Source of the DNA: Candidatus Eisenbergiella stercoravium
GTDB lineage: Bacteria; Bacillota; Clostridia; Lachnospirales; Lachnospiraceae
Reading direction: 5' to 3'
Assembly (NCBI GenBank): GCA_019113175.1
Contig: DXHY01000001.1
Location: 57,901-121,900 of the forward strand
Length of the DNA stretch: 64,000 nucleotides
Shown here: piece after piece, positions 56,686 through 64,000 of the stretch
Numbering within the stretch: the stretch's first letter is position 1
Layout of the letters: each line of letters begins with the position of its first letter
Notes under the pieces: model-generated
What the model was told of the DNA's origin: nothing
The model's database searches: none
The model's input: the letters and a program-made list of their open reading frames with translations, nothing else
Translations under genes and position numbers: made by a program

Positions 56686-59130
56686 TTACTGAGTTCTCAG
56701 CTGCGCACCCATTTTTTTCTCAAGCTTCTTCATCACCTGATTTGCGGCACTTTCGATTTCCTGAGAAGTAAGAGTCTTTTCCTCCGATCCGATGGTCAGA
56801 CGGATGGTCACGGACTTCTTTCCTGCCGGAATCTGCTTTCCTCTGTATTCATCCACAAAGGAAGCTTCCTTCAGAAGCGCGCTGGCCTTCTTTTGGCCCA
56901 TTACCGCGTCATAGATATCCGTCCATGCGGCGTTGGAATCAAACAGCATGGAGATATCATAATCGGTCTCCGGATAGGCCGCAAGGTGGGTGAAATGATT
57001 GGTTCTGGATTTCAGAGGCTTAAGCTTCTCCGTATCCAGCTCAAAGAGCATCACGGAAAGGTTCTTGATGCCGCATTCCATGGAAACCTTCTTGGCAAGC
57101 AGGCCCATATCTCCGACCTTTTCTTCTCCCCGGTACACATTCAGCCAGACCACCTGGTCCGCCCAGACAGGCTTTTCCTCCTTACGGAAGGAAAGAGCTT
57201 CCATGTGGGTGTAACGGGACATATATTCCAGAACACCCTTTGTCTCGCGGAAAAGCCGGCTGATATTTTTAACACTGCTGGCAAAAGCCGCTCCAATGTG
57301 TCTGCGCTGCTCCGGAAGGGACTCCGTCTCATCGTAGGGGGAGGTATAATTTCTGTCAAAGAACACCTGTGCCTCCTCAAAAATGGAGAAGTCATTAAAA
57401 TAACGCTCGTTTTTCACCACCGCTTCACAGAGGTTTGGAAGCAGTGAGGAACGGATATGGCTCAATTCCGGTGCCGGCGGCGTGGAAAGTTTCAGGATTC
57501 CGTCCGTGCTCTGAAGAACGGCATTCACAAACGTGTCGTTCATCCAGGGATAGGTATATACCTCCTGCAGCCCGCAGCGGATCGCAAGATATTCCTTGAT
57601 ATTTCTGATCAGGTCCTGCTTCTTCTGATTGATGGCACCTTCAAAGGTGGTGGTGAAGGAGGTTGCTTCGAAGTTATCGTAGCCATACAGTCTGGCAACT
57701 TCTTCCATCACGTCGTCCTTGATGGAAATATCGCCCGTAGAACGCCAGGTGGGCGCGGTGACGTGCATATTTCCGCCTTCGATCCGGACGTCAAAGCCAA
57801 GCAGCTCAAGCTTTGCCTGAATCACATCATTTGACAGATTTTTTCCGAGACGCTTCGCGAGCCAGCCAAGATCCACGTCAATCTGGGCGCGCTCCAGCTT
57901 TTTCACATAATTGTCACAGTATCCGGTCACCTGCACCCCCGGATACAGCTCCTGAAAATACTGCATGGAAAGCGCAAGCGCCTGATCGCATCTCTCCGGA
58001 TCGATGGCCTTTTCATATCTTGCGGAAGCCTCTGTGCGGGTATCATACCGAAGCGCCGTCCTTCTGATTCCGGCAGCCTCAAAGTTCGCAACCTCCAGAA
58101 TAACGCGCTTCGTATCGGGCAGGATGGAATCCTTTGCACCTCCCATCACGCCGGCCAGGGCAACAGGTCCTTCGGAATCAGTGATCACAAGGTCGTCCGT
58201 GCAGAGATTAAGCTCCTTCTCGTTCAGAAGAACCAGCTTCTCTCCTTCCTCCGCATGTCTTACCACAATGTGATCCGTAATGTTGTCCGCGTCAAAGGCG
58301 TGGGTAGGGTTACCCGTCGCAAGCATAACGTAGTTCGTAATATCCACCAGCGCATTGATGGGGCGCATTCCGACCTTCCAGATCCTGTTCTGCATCCAGT
58401 ACGGGGACGGCTTGACTTCCAGGCCGGACATCTCCACACCGATGTATCTTCTGCATCTGTCAGGCTCCGCAATCTCCACATGGAAATCCGACTGCACATC
58501 AGTATGGAAAGGCTTAATCTCTGCCAGAGGAAGATTGTACAGAGCAGCGAGCTCTCTCGCGATTCCGTAATGTCCCCACAGATCGGGCCGGTTTGTCATG
58601 GACTTGTTGTCGATTTCAAGCAGAACGTCATTCATGTCCAGAGCGTCAGCAAGAGGAGTTCCTGCAGGAACCTCGAACGCGGACAGATCCAGGATCTCCG
58701 CTTCCTGAGAGGCCGGGAACAGGTCACCCAGTCCGATTTCATCCGAAGCGCAGATCATGCCGTAGGATGCAACGCCACGGAGCTTGGAATTCTTGATCAC
58801 GACAGGCTCTCCTTCGCCATGCCAGCGGACTACAGCGCCGGGGCAGGAAACCGCCACGCGCATCCCTTCCGTCAGGTTGATTCCGCCGCAGACGATTGTC
58901 TTAAGCTCTCCGTCCCCGATGTCCACCCTGCACACTCTCAGCTTGTCCGCATTGGGATGGGGTTCGATTTTTTCGATTACTCCTACAACCATGTTGTCGA
59001 AGCGGCGGGCGAGGTCCTCCACATCCTCCACCTCCACGGTGGACATGGTCAGGTCGTACGCCAGCTTCTTCAGATCTGTATCCTCAGGAATCTTCACATA
59101 ATCCCTGATCCAAGATAATGATAATTTCAT
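56686..59130 (-). CDS. pheT: Phenylalanyl-tRNA synthetase beta subunit
   Basis: The 814-residue subunit has the N-terminal tRNA-binding EMAP-like fold (VVGVIEKIEPHPNADKLRVC), the B3/B4 editing domain (ALVDITNYVMLATGNPTHAFD) and the B5 domain. A synthetase-like core and a C-terminal ferredoxin-fold anticodon-binding domain (FTHLAAYPETDYDISMLFD) follow. With PheS it forms the alpha2-beta2 enzyme that charges tRNA-Phe and edits mischarged tyrosine. AGGAGG precedes the ATG, and pheS ends ten bases upstream. Both are read from the T-box-controlled transcript. Confidence 0.96.
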   Translation of the reverse strand: MKLSLSWIRDYVKIPEDTDLKKLAYDLTMSTVEVEDVEDLARRFDNMVVGVIEKIEPHPNADKLRVCRVDIGDGELKTIVCGGINLTEGMRVAVSCPGAVVRWHGEGEPVVIKNSKLRGVASYGMICASDEIGLGDLFPASQEAEILDLSAFEVPAGTPLADALDMNDVLLEIDNKSMTNRPDLWGHYGIARELAALYNLPLAEIKPFHTDVQSDFHVEIAEPDRCRRYIGVEMSGLEVKPSPYWMQNRIWKVGMRPINALVDITNYVMLATGNPTHAFDADNITDHIVVRHAEEGEKLVLLNEKELNLCTDDLVITDSEGPVALAGVMGGAKDSILPDTKRVILEVANFEAAGIRRTALRYDTRTEASARYEKAIDPERCDQALALSMQYFQELYPGVQVTGYCDNYVKKLERAQIDVDLGWLAKRLGKNLSNDVIQAKLELLGFDVRIEGGNMHVTAPTWRSTGDISIKDDVMEEVARLYGYDNFEATSFTTTFEGAINQKKQDLIRNIKEYLAIRCGLQEVYTYPWMNDTFVNAVLQSTDGILKLSTPPAPELSHIRSSLLPNLCEAVVKNERYFNDFSIFEEAQVFFDRNYTSPYDETESLPEQRRHIGAAFASSVKNISRLFRETKGVLEYMSRYTHMEALSFRKEEKPVWADQVVWLNVYRGEEKVGDMGLLAKKVSMECGIKNLSVMLFELDTEKLKPLKSRTNHFTHLAAYPETDYDISMLFDSNAAWTDIYDAVMGQKKASALLKEASFVDEYRGKQIPAGKKSVTIRLTIGSEEKTLTSQEIESAANQVMKKLEKKMGAQLRTQ

Positions 59131-59140
59131 TTCATCCTCC

Positions 59141-60178
59141 TTATCTGAACTGCTTCAGGAATCTCAGATCGGCGCTGTGGAACAGTCTTACATCGTCCAC
59201 GCCGTAACGCATCATAACCAGTCTGTCCAGACCGATGTTCACATAGAAGCCGGTATATACGTCCGGGTCCAGCCCCGCCGCGCGCAGCACATTGGGATGC
59301 GGAGAACCGCCCGGCATAACCTCGATCCAGCCCACATGCTTGCAGACACTGCAGCCCTTTCCGCCGCAGACCTGGCACTGCATATCGATCTCAAAGCCCG
59401 GCTCCACAAACGGGAAGAAGCCGGCACGCATTCTGACGGGCACATCCGTGCCGAACACTTTGCTCAGAATGCTCTTGATCATCACCTTGCCCGAGGTAAA
59501 GGTGATATCCTTGTCAACGATCAGCGCTTCATACTGGAAAAACGCTCTCTCATGATGGGAATCCGTGGTCTCGTTACGATATACCCGTCCCGGATAGACG
59601 AACCGGTACGGCGGCTTGTGAGTCTGCATGTAACGGACGCTTCCGCCGGTCAGATGAGGCCTGAGGCAGAGCTTTTCATTCGTACTGCCGCTGTCATGTC
59701 CCTCCAGCCAGTAGGTATCCATGCTTTCCCTTGCCGGATGATTCTGAGGAAAATTCAGCTTGTCAAAAGCATACAGCTCACTGGTGATCTCGTCCTCCTG
59801 GAAAATTTCAAATCCCATGGAACGGAAGGCATCATTCAGGTCGTAATACATCTGAGTGATCGGATGGAGTCCTCCTCCTGAGGGCTGAATTCCCGGAACG
59901 GAGCAGTCAAAGTCCGGAGATACCTCGGAAGCCTTCAGTTTCAGCTCCATTCTCTTTTCATCGATCAGTTCCGTGATCTGATTCTTGGCCTGGTTCATCA
60001 GCTTTCCCATTTCGGGACGCTCCGCAGGATCCAGCTTCGGGAGTTCCTTCATCAGAAGGCTCAGGGCTCCCTGTTTTCCCACGTACGCGCTTTTTACGTT
60101 CTGCAGCTCGCCTTCATTGGCCGCAGCGGCAATCCTGGCTTTTGCCTCTGATAAAATTTCATTCATTTTATCTTTCAT
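59141..60178 (-). CDS. pheS: Phenylalanyl-tRNA synthetase alpha subunit
   Basis: The 345-residue catalytic subunit begins with a coiled-coil arm (NEILSEAKARIAAAANEGELQNVKSAYVGKQGALS). The class II core follows: motif 2 is GRVYRNETTDSHHERAFFQYEAL and motif 3 is NIGLDRLVMMRYGVDDVRLF. The PGFEIDMQCQVCGGKGCSVC insert carries extra cysteines, as in many Firmicutes. AAGGAG sits seven bases before the ATG. The 455-base leader holds a T-box riboswitch and then a hairpin module array. Confidence 0.96.
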   Translation of the reverse strand: MKDKMNEILSEAKARIAAAANEGELQNVKSAYVGKQGALSLLMKELPKLDPAERPEMGKLMNQAKNQITELIDEKRMELKLKASEVSPDFDCSVPGIQPSGGGLHPITQMYYDLNDAFRSMGFEIFQEDEITSELYAFDKLNFPQNHPARESMDTYWLEGHDSGSTNEKLCLRPHLTGGSVRYMQTHKPPYRFVYPGRVYRNETTDSHHERAFFQYEALIVDKDITFTSGKVMIKSILSKVFGTDVPVRMRAGFFPFVEPGFEIDMQCQVCGGKGCSVCKHVGWIEVMPGGSPHPNVLRAAGLDPDVYTGFYVNIGLDRLVMMRYGVDDVRLFHSADLRFLKQFR

Positions 60179-60195
60179 TTCGCTTCTCCTTTTTC

Positions 60196-60268
60196 GCCGC
60201 CGTGAGGCGGCATTTCATCATAAAAGAATGGCGTCAGCCATTCTTTGGCACGAACCCCGGTTCGTGCC
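60196..60268 (-). repeat. Modular hairpin leader element (copy 7), before pheS
   Basis: Three perfect stem-loops lie between the T-box terminator and the pheS ribosome binding site. They are GCCGCC/GGCGGC (60196-60211), AAAGAATGGC with its complement (60223-60246) and GGCACGAACC with its complement (60247-60268). The first two modules and the spacer between them match the leader at 6199-6248. Confidence 0.8.
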
Positions 60269-60330
60269 GGCCTCCTTTCAGGATCAGGACAGGTGTGCTT
60301 TCTTTCTGCTTTTCTTTTTTTCAGAAATAA

Positions 60331-60600
60331 AAAACACCGTCTCCTGCTTATCAACAAGGGACGATGTTCACATCGCGGTACCACCCTATTTCAGAGCATC
60401 CTGCGCTCTGCACTCATTCCTGTGCAATCGTCTGCTGCACTGGCATCCGGCTTACCGCATACGGGTCTGCATGCTTTTCGCCGGAAGGCTCCCATACTGA
60501 AGGTTCCAGAAGGTTCATGCGGAATGCTTTCAGCCGGTGGCGCTCCGTCTCTGACTCACTACATCTTCTGTACTCACATATGTTCACAGCCTGAATCTGT
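60331..60600 (-). promoter_or_regulatory. T-box riboswitch controlling pheST
   Basis: On the minus strand the T-box core AGGGTGGTACCGCGA lies at 60373-60387. It is followed by a terminator stem (CGTCCCTTG...CAGGAGACG, 60340-60363) with six T residues. Upstream is a stem I region with specifier candidates TTC at 60509-60511 and 60499-60501, both phenylalanine codons. Uncharged tRNA-Phe would stabilise the antiterminator and allow pheST expression. The exact 5' end is not determined. Confidence 0.92.
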
Positions 60601-60633
60601 TTTAGTATTGCACAGACCCGGCGTTTTGTCAAG

Positions 60634-63195
60634 TCACAGGAATTTCCCTGTCAGACTTTCCGGCGTCCGGCGAATCTGATCCGGCGTTCCGGCCGCAACG
60701 ATCCGGCCGCCCTCATCCCCGCCGCCAGGACCCATATCGATGATATAATCCGCGTTTCGGATCACATCCAGATCGTGCTCGATCACGATCACGGTTGCTC
60801 CGTTTTCGATCAGCGTCCTAAATACGCCAAGCAGAGTCTGTACGTCTAACGGATGCAGGCCGATGGTGGGCTCGTCGAAGACGAACACGGAATCCGACTG
60901 GGCCTTTCCCATTTCGCTGGCAAGCTTCAGACGCTGCGCCTCCCCGCCGGAAAGGCCGGGCGTTTCCTCTCCCAGCGTCAAATAACCAAGGCCCAGATCC
61001 TGAAGAACCTGAAGGCGCTGATGCACCAGCTTCAGGCTTTCACAGGCCTTCAGGGCAGCATTCACATCCATCGCCATCAGCTCCGGAAGAGACCAGGCCT
61101 GCCCCTCTCCCTTCTTATATTTCACCCGTTCTGCTTCTTTTGCGTAGCGGGAGCCGCGGCACTGAGGACAGGGGATGTCCACATCCGGCAGAAACTGTAC
61201 ATCCAGGCTGATTTCTCCGGTCCCATCGCAGACCGGACAGCGCAGCTTTCCGGTGTTGTAGGAAAAATCTCCGGCCTTATAGCCCAGCCGCTTCGCGTCC
61301 GGCGTCCGGGCAAATATTTTGCGCAGCTCATCATGGACGTTGGCATAGGTGGCCACAGTGGAACGCACGTTGATGCCGATGGGTGCAGCGTCGATCAGCT
61401 TCACCTGCCGGATGCCCGCGCTGTCCACGGAACGTACATGCTCCGGAAGCCTGGTTCCCTGAATGGAGGCCTCCAGTCCGGGAATCAGGCTCTCCAGAAT
61501 CAGGGTGGTCTTTCCTGAACCGGATACTCCGGTCACCACGGTCAGCTTTCCCTTCGGGATCTCCGCCTGCAGCGGCTTCACGGTATGGATGGGGCCGGTG
61601 GAAAGGCGGATGGTTCCAGCCTCAAACAGGGCACTTTTCTGAGGACTGCCCTTTTCAGGCTCCGGCTGATTCCGTAAGCCTGGCACATCGGACGCTCTCC
61701 GCTCCTTTTCTCTGTTCTCCCTCTCCAGGAAAGGTTCCAGAAATGGCCCGATCATGGAACCGGGATTTTGGGAAAGCTCCTCCGGACTTCCCTGGGCGAT
61801 CACCCGGCCGCCGTCGGCTCCGGCTCCCGGCCCCATTTCGATGATCCAGTCCGCCTCCGTGAGAATCTGCGTATCGTGATCCACCAGCACCACAGAGTTT
61901 CCGTCGGCAATCAGATCCTGCATCACGCCGGTCAGCCCTACGATATTGGAGGGATGCAGACCGATGGATGGCTCATCCAGCACATACAGGACGCCCGTGG
62001 TGCGGTTCCGGACAGCTCTTGCCAGCTGCATCCGCTGCCTCTCTCCGGTGGACAGAGTGGATGCAGCACGGTCCAGCGTCAGATAGCCGAGCCCCAGATC
62101 CAGAAGCCGTTTTGCCGCGGTCCGGAAGGATTCACAGATGCTCTCCGCCATGGGACGCATCTCCTCCGGCAGGCTCTCAGGCACGCCGTCCACCCAGTCT
62201 GCCGCTGCGGAAAGGGTCATCTGGCAGGCCTCCGCCAGGGAAATGCCCCGCAGCCTCGGCGCCCTTGCCGCTTCCGACAGTCTGGAACCGCCGCAGTCCG
62301 GACACACATCCTGCTTCAGAAATTTCTCCACCCGCTTCATGCCCTTTTCATCCTTTACCTTTGCCAGGGCATTTTCCACCGTATAGACCGCGTTGAAATA
62401 GGTGAAGTCCAGCTCTCCCGCCTGATTGGTGTTTTTGGAATGATATAAAATGTGCTTTTTCTCCGCAGGGCCGTTGAAGACGATGTCCTTCTCCCGTTCC
62501 GTCAGCTCCCGGAAGGGCACGTCGGTGCGCACGCCCATCTCGCGGCAGACGTCGGTCATCAGAGACCACATCAGGCTGTTCCAGGGAGCCACCGCGCCTT
62601 CGTCGATGGTCAGGGAATCATCCGGCACCAGCGTATCCCTGTCCACCGTGCGCACGATTCCCGTCCCGTCACAGGTACGGCAGGCTCCCTGACTGTTGAA
62701 GGCAAGCTCCTCCGCAGAGGGAGCATAGAATTTTTCACCGCATTCCGGGCAGGTCAATTCCTGTCCCGCCGCCACCAGCAGTGTGGGCGCAAGATAGTGT
62801 CCGTTCGGGCATCGGTGGCTTGCCAGCCTGGAAAACATCAGCCGCAGGCTGTTTAACAGCTCCGTTCCCGTTCCGAAGGTGCTCCGGATGCCGGGAATGC
62901 CTGGCCGCTGATGGAGAGCCAGGGCCGCCGGGACGTAACGCACCTCGTCCACCTGGGCCTTTGCCGCCTGGGTCATCCTCCTTCTGGTATAGGTGGAAAG
63001 GGCGTCCAGATACCGCCTGGAGCCCTCCGCATACAGCACGCCCAGCGCCAGCGACGATTTTCCGGAGCCCGATACTCCCGCGATTCCCACGATCCGGTTT
63101 AACGGCACGTCCACATCGACATTTTTCAGGTTGTGCACCCTCGCACCACGGATCTGGATGGCGCGGATGGATGATTCCTCTTGCTTTTTTGTCAT
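60634..63195 (-). CDS. UvrA-like excinuclease paralogue (UvrA2/DrrC type)
   Basis: The 853-residue protein has the tandem ABC ATPase layout of UvrA: first Walker A GVSGSGKSSLA, zinc modules CPECGEKFYAPS...CRTCDGTG, signatures LSTGERQRMQLAR and LSGGEAQRLKLAS, second Walker A GVSGSGKTTLI, and C-terminal VIEHDLDVIRNADYIIDMGP. It is about 90 residues shorter than true UvrA (around 940). The region after the first Walker A goes quickly to RRYLDALSTYTRRRM, and the UvrB-binding region appears reduced, as in UvrA2/DrrC drug-resistance paralogues. It may remove intercalating drugs from DNA. AGAGAG precedes the ATG. Confidence 0.88.
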   Translation of the reverse strand: MTKKQEESSIRAIQIRGARVHNLKNVDVDVPLNRIVGIAGVSGSGKSSLALGVLYAEGSRRYLDALSTYTRRRMTQAAKAQVDEVRYVPAALALHQRPGIPGIRSTFGTGTELLNSLRLMFSRLASHRCPNGHYLAPTLLVAAGQELTCPECGEKFYAPSAEELAFNSQGACRTCDGTGIVRTVDRDTLVPDDSLTIDEGAVAPWNSLMWSLMTDVCREMGVRTDVPFRELTEREKDIVFNGPAEKKHILYHSKNTNQAGELDFTYFNAVYTVENALAKVKDEKGMKRVEKFLKQDVCPDCGGSRLSEAARAPRLRGISLAEACQMTLSAAADWVDGVPESLPEEMRPMAESICESFRTAAKRLLDLGLGYLTLDRAASTLSTGERQRMQLARAVRNRTTGVLYVLDEPSIGLHPSNIVGLTGVMQDLIADGNSVVLVDHDTQILTEADWIIEMGPGAGADGGRVIAQGSPEELSQNPGSMIGPFLEPFLERENREKERRASDVPGLRNQPEPEKGSPQKSALFEAGTIRLSTGPIHTVKPLQAEIPKGKLTVVTGVSGSGKTTLILESLIPGLEASIQGTRLPEHVRSVDSAGIRQVKLIDAAPIGINVRSTVATYANVHDELRKIFARTPDAKRLGYKAGDFSYNTGKLRCPVCDGTGEISLDVQFLPDVDIPCPQCRGSRYAKEAERVKYKKGEGQAWSLPELMAMDVNAALKACESLKLVHQRLQVLQDLGLGYLTLGEETPGLSGGEAQRLKLASEMGKAQSDSVFVFDEPTIGLHPLDVQTLLGVFRTLIENGATVIVIEHDLDVIRNADYIIDMGPGGGDEGGRIVAAGTPDQIRRTPESLTGKFL

Positions 63196-63261
63196 CTTGA
63201 TATTCTCTCTTTTCTTTCCTGTCCCAGGAAAAATTCTGCTTAAGGGTACCCTGACTCCCCT

Positions 63262-63540
63262 TTACATGATTTTTCCTTTGAGCGCCAGAGCTCCGAATGC
63301 CGCTCCAACAGCCAGCGCCATGAGGTGGATGATAAGTGTGGAAGCATTTCCGGAAAAAAAGGGAAGATTGCCTAAAACAGCATAACCGACAATCCAGTTT
63401 CCGTACCATGTCCCCAGTTGAAATCTCGGAAGCGATTTTCGCATAAACTGTGAAATGAAGATAAAACCGATCAGTGCAAAGACAACCGGAGAACCACCTA
63501 TTATCCTTGTTCCATAAGGACTTACAAAAGAAAACCACAT
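63262..63540 (-). CDS. Small hypothetical membrane protein
   Basis: I do not recognise this protein. From the ATG at 63540 it is 92 residues with three hydrophobic stretches (VVFALIGFIFISQF, NWIVGYAVLGNLPFF, STLIIHLMALAVGAAFGALAL) and a basic end. A TTG at 63573 would add 11 residues. No strong ribosome binding site is present before either start. It may be the remaining C-terminal part of a larger membrane protein. It lies 66 bases downstream of the UvrA paralogue's start on the same strand, so the two may form an operon. Confidence 0.5.
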   Translation of the reverse strand: MWFSFVSPYGTRIIGGSPVVFALIGFIFISQFMRKSLPRFQLGTWYGNWIVGYAVLGNLPFFSGNASTLIIHLMALAVGAAFGALALKGKIM

Positions 63541-63573
63541 TTGCTTTTTGCTTTTATTTTCATTGCAACCCAA

Positions 63574-64000
63574 CTCTCATGCAAATATTAGCAGCCTTAT
63601 TATATGATCATTTCATTCATTTTTCCACCTGATTTTATCCCGCACCGCACAAAAAGCATTCAGGCGGTCCCAATGGAACTGCACGAAAAAATCATCTTTT
63701 ACTTTTTAGTCCGTCAGCCCCAAATCCAGCTCCGCCAGCCAACTGTCAATCTCTCCCACCGTGCGGATCCGCCGTTCGCCGTACACTGCAAGACCTTTGC
63801 TGGAATCAAGGAATATGGGCATAGTCTCGGAAATATAATCACAGGAATCATGCTTCTTTTCATAAAGATCTCCTTCCTATAATGTCAAGCCTAAAAGCAT
63901 TGATTTTTCAGGCTTTTTCTAACTTGTTACCTCATATAAACAGAGCCAAAAGTGATGAACAGTCATGGTATCCTGTACTGAATAGCTATAGATGGGTACA
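63574..64000. other. Right-hand end of the window (427 bases)
   Basis: This stretch contains the frameshifted small gene at 63706-63863 and a hairpin (AAGCCT/AGGCTT, 63887-63915) that on the plus strand ends in TTTTTC. A minus-strand TTGACA near 63881-63886 overlaps the hairpin foot. No intact gene was found. Confidence 0.5.
63706..63863 (-). pseudogene. Frameshifted small gene of unknown family
   Basis: AAGGAG precedes an ATG at 63863, but the frame from it gives no familiar protein. Shifting by one base after the A run yields KKHDSCDYISETMPIFLDSS, then GLAVYGERRIRTVGEIDSWL and AELDLGLTD before a stop. This composition looks like a real protein. The 158-base span is one short of a codon multiple, so loss of one A in the run ATGAAAAGAAG would explain it. 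The family is not recognised. Confidence 0.45.

Noticed and set aside
6193..60268. Hairpin leaders as a CRISPR array or integron cassettes
   Set aside because: Units are not regularly spaced, have no constant repeat/unique spacer pattern, and no cas or integrase genes are present.

Overview
The window looks like a chromosomal segment of an anaerobic Firmicute, most likely a Lachnospiraceae (Clostridium cluster XIVa) gut bacterium. The reasons are strong AGGAGG ribosome binding sites, a T-box in front of pheST, an LplABC-type sugar transporter beside unusual glycoside hydrolases, a monomeric [FeFe] hydrogenase, a split ThrE exporter, CsoR/CopA copper control, NiaR, and many flavodoxins and aldo/keto reductases. 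Base composition is close to half G+C, with one clearly richer gene (the hydrogenase). Genus cannot be fixed by eye. No rRNA operon, prophage, insertion sequence or CRISPR array was seen.

Layout. 1-6 kb (minus): aldo/keto reductase, cytidylate kinase-like protein, an ATPase/nuclease remnant, a membrane-anchored SH3 protein, an M19 dipeptidase, Lgt and an MraY-family transferase. 6-14.5 kb: PHP phosphoesterase (plus), split ThrE, nitroreductase, an aminotransferase with an elaborate hairpin leader, tRNA-Thr(CGU), a J-domain protein (plus), a phospholipase D-like protein and an esterase. 14.6-24 kb: sugar-binding lipoprotein with two permeases, then three carbohydrate-active enzymes (a GH101/DUF6259-like hydrolase, a beta-helix protein, a GH130 phosphorylase). 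24-31 kb: TrmH-type methyltransferase, csoR-copA with an embedded copZ, nitroreductase, [FeFe] hydrogenase. 31-38.5 kb: MetA, LigA, RluF-type pseudouridine synthase, Cu/Zn SOD-like protein, two acetyltransferase/ABC modules, with a GntR (YtrA type) regulator and its inverted-repeat operator.

38.8-51.7 kb is a long minus-strand redox island. It holds a haem-type membrane protein (DUF4405), a surface flavodoxin lipoprotein, further flavodoxins and an iron-sulfur flavoprotein, two aldo/keto reductases, a flavin reductase, a cupin, two esterases, a DUF362 lipoprotein and a permease. A LysR regulator sits upstream, and a palindrome lies just upstream of the first strong promoter. Gene debris (a Fe-S tail after a stop codon, a flavodoxin without its signal peptide, a GntR gene scrap) shows this island has been rearranged.

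52-56.5 kb (mostly plus): NiaR, a stand-alone PTS EIIC-like protein behind a NiaR-type palindrome, a MarR regulator with duplicated operators, GNAT, DUF554 and a PPOX/NimA-like flavoprotein. 56.7-64 kb (minus): pheT, pheS, the T-box leader, a UvrA paralogue, a small membrane protein and a frameshifted small gene.

The most novel-looking signal is a family of modular hairpin leaders. At least six genes of unrelated function (PHP, aminotransferase, ligA, an esterase, pheS, PPOX; probably also rluF and trmH) are preceded, right up to the Shine-Dalgarno sequence, by strings of near-perfect short stem-loops drawn from a shared set of modules. Two copies show compensatory base changes. Gaps over 300 bases are described as separate entries or by the sites they contain.
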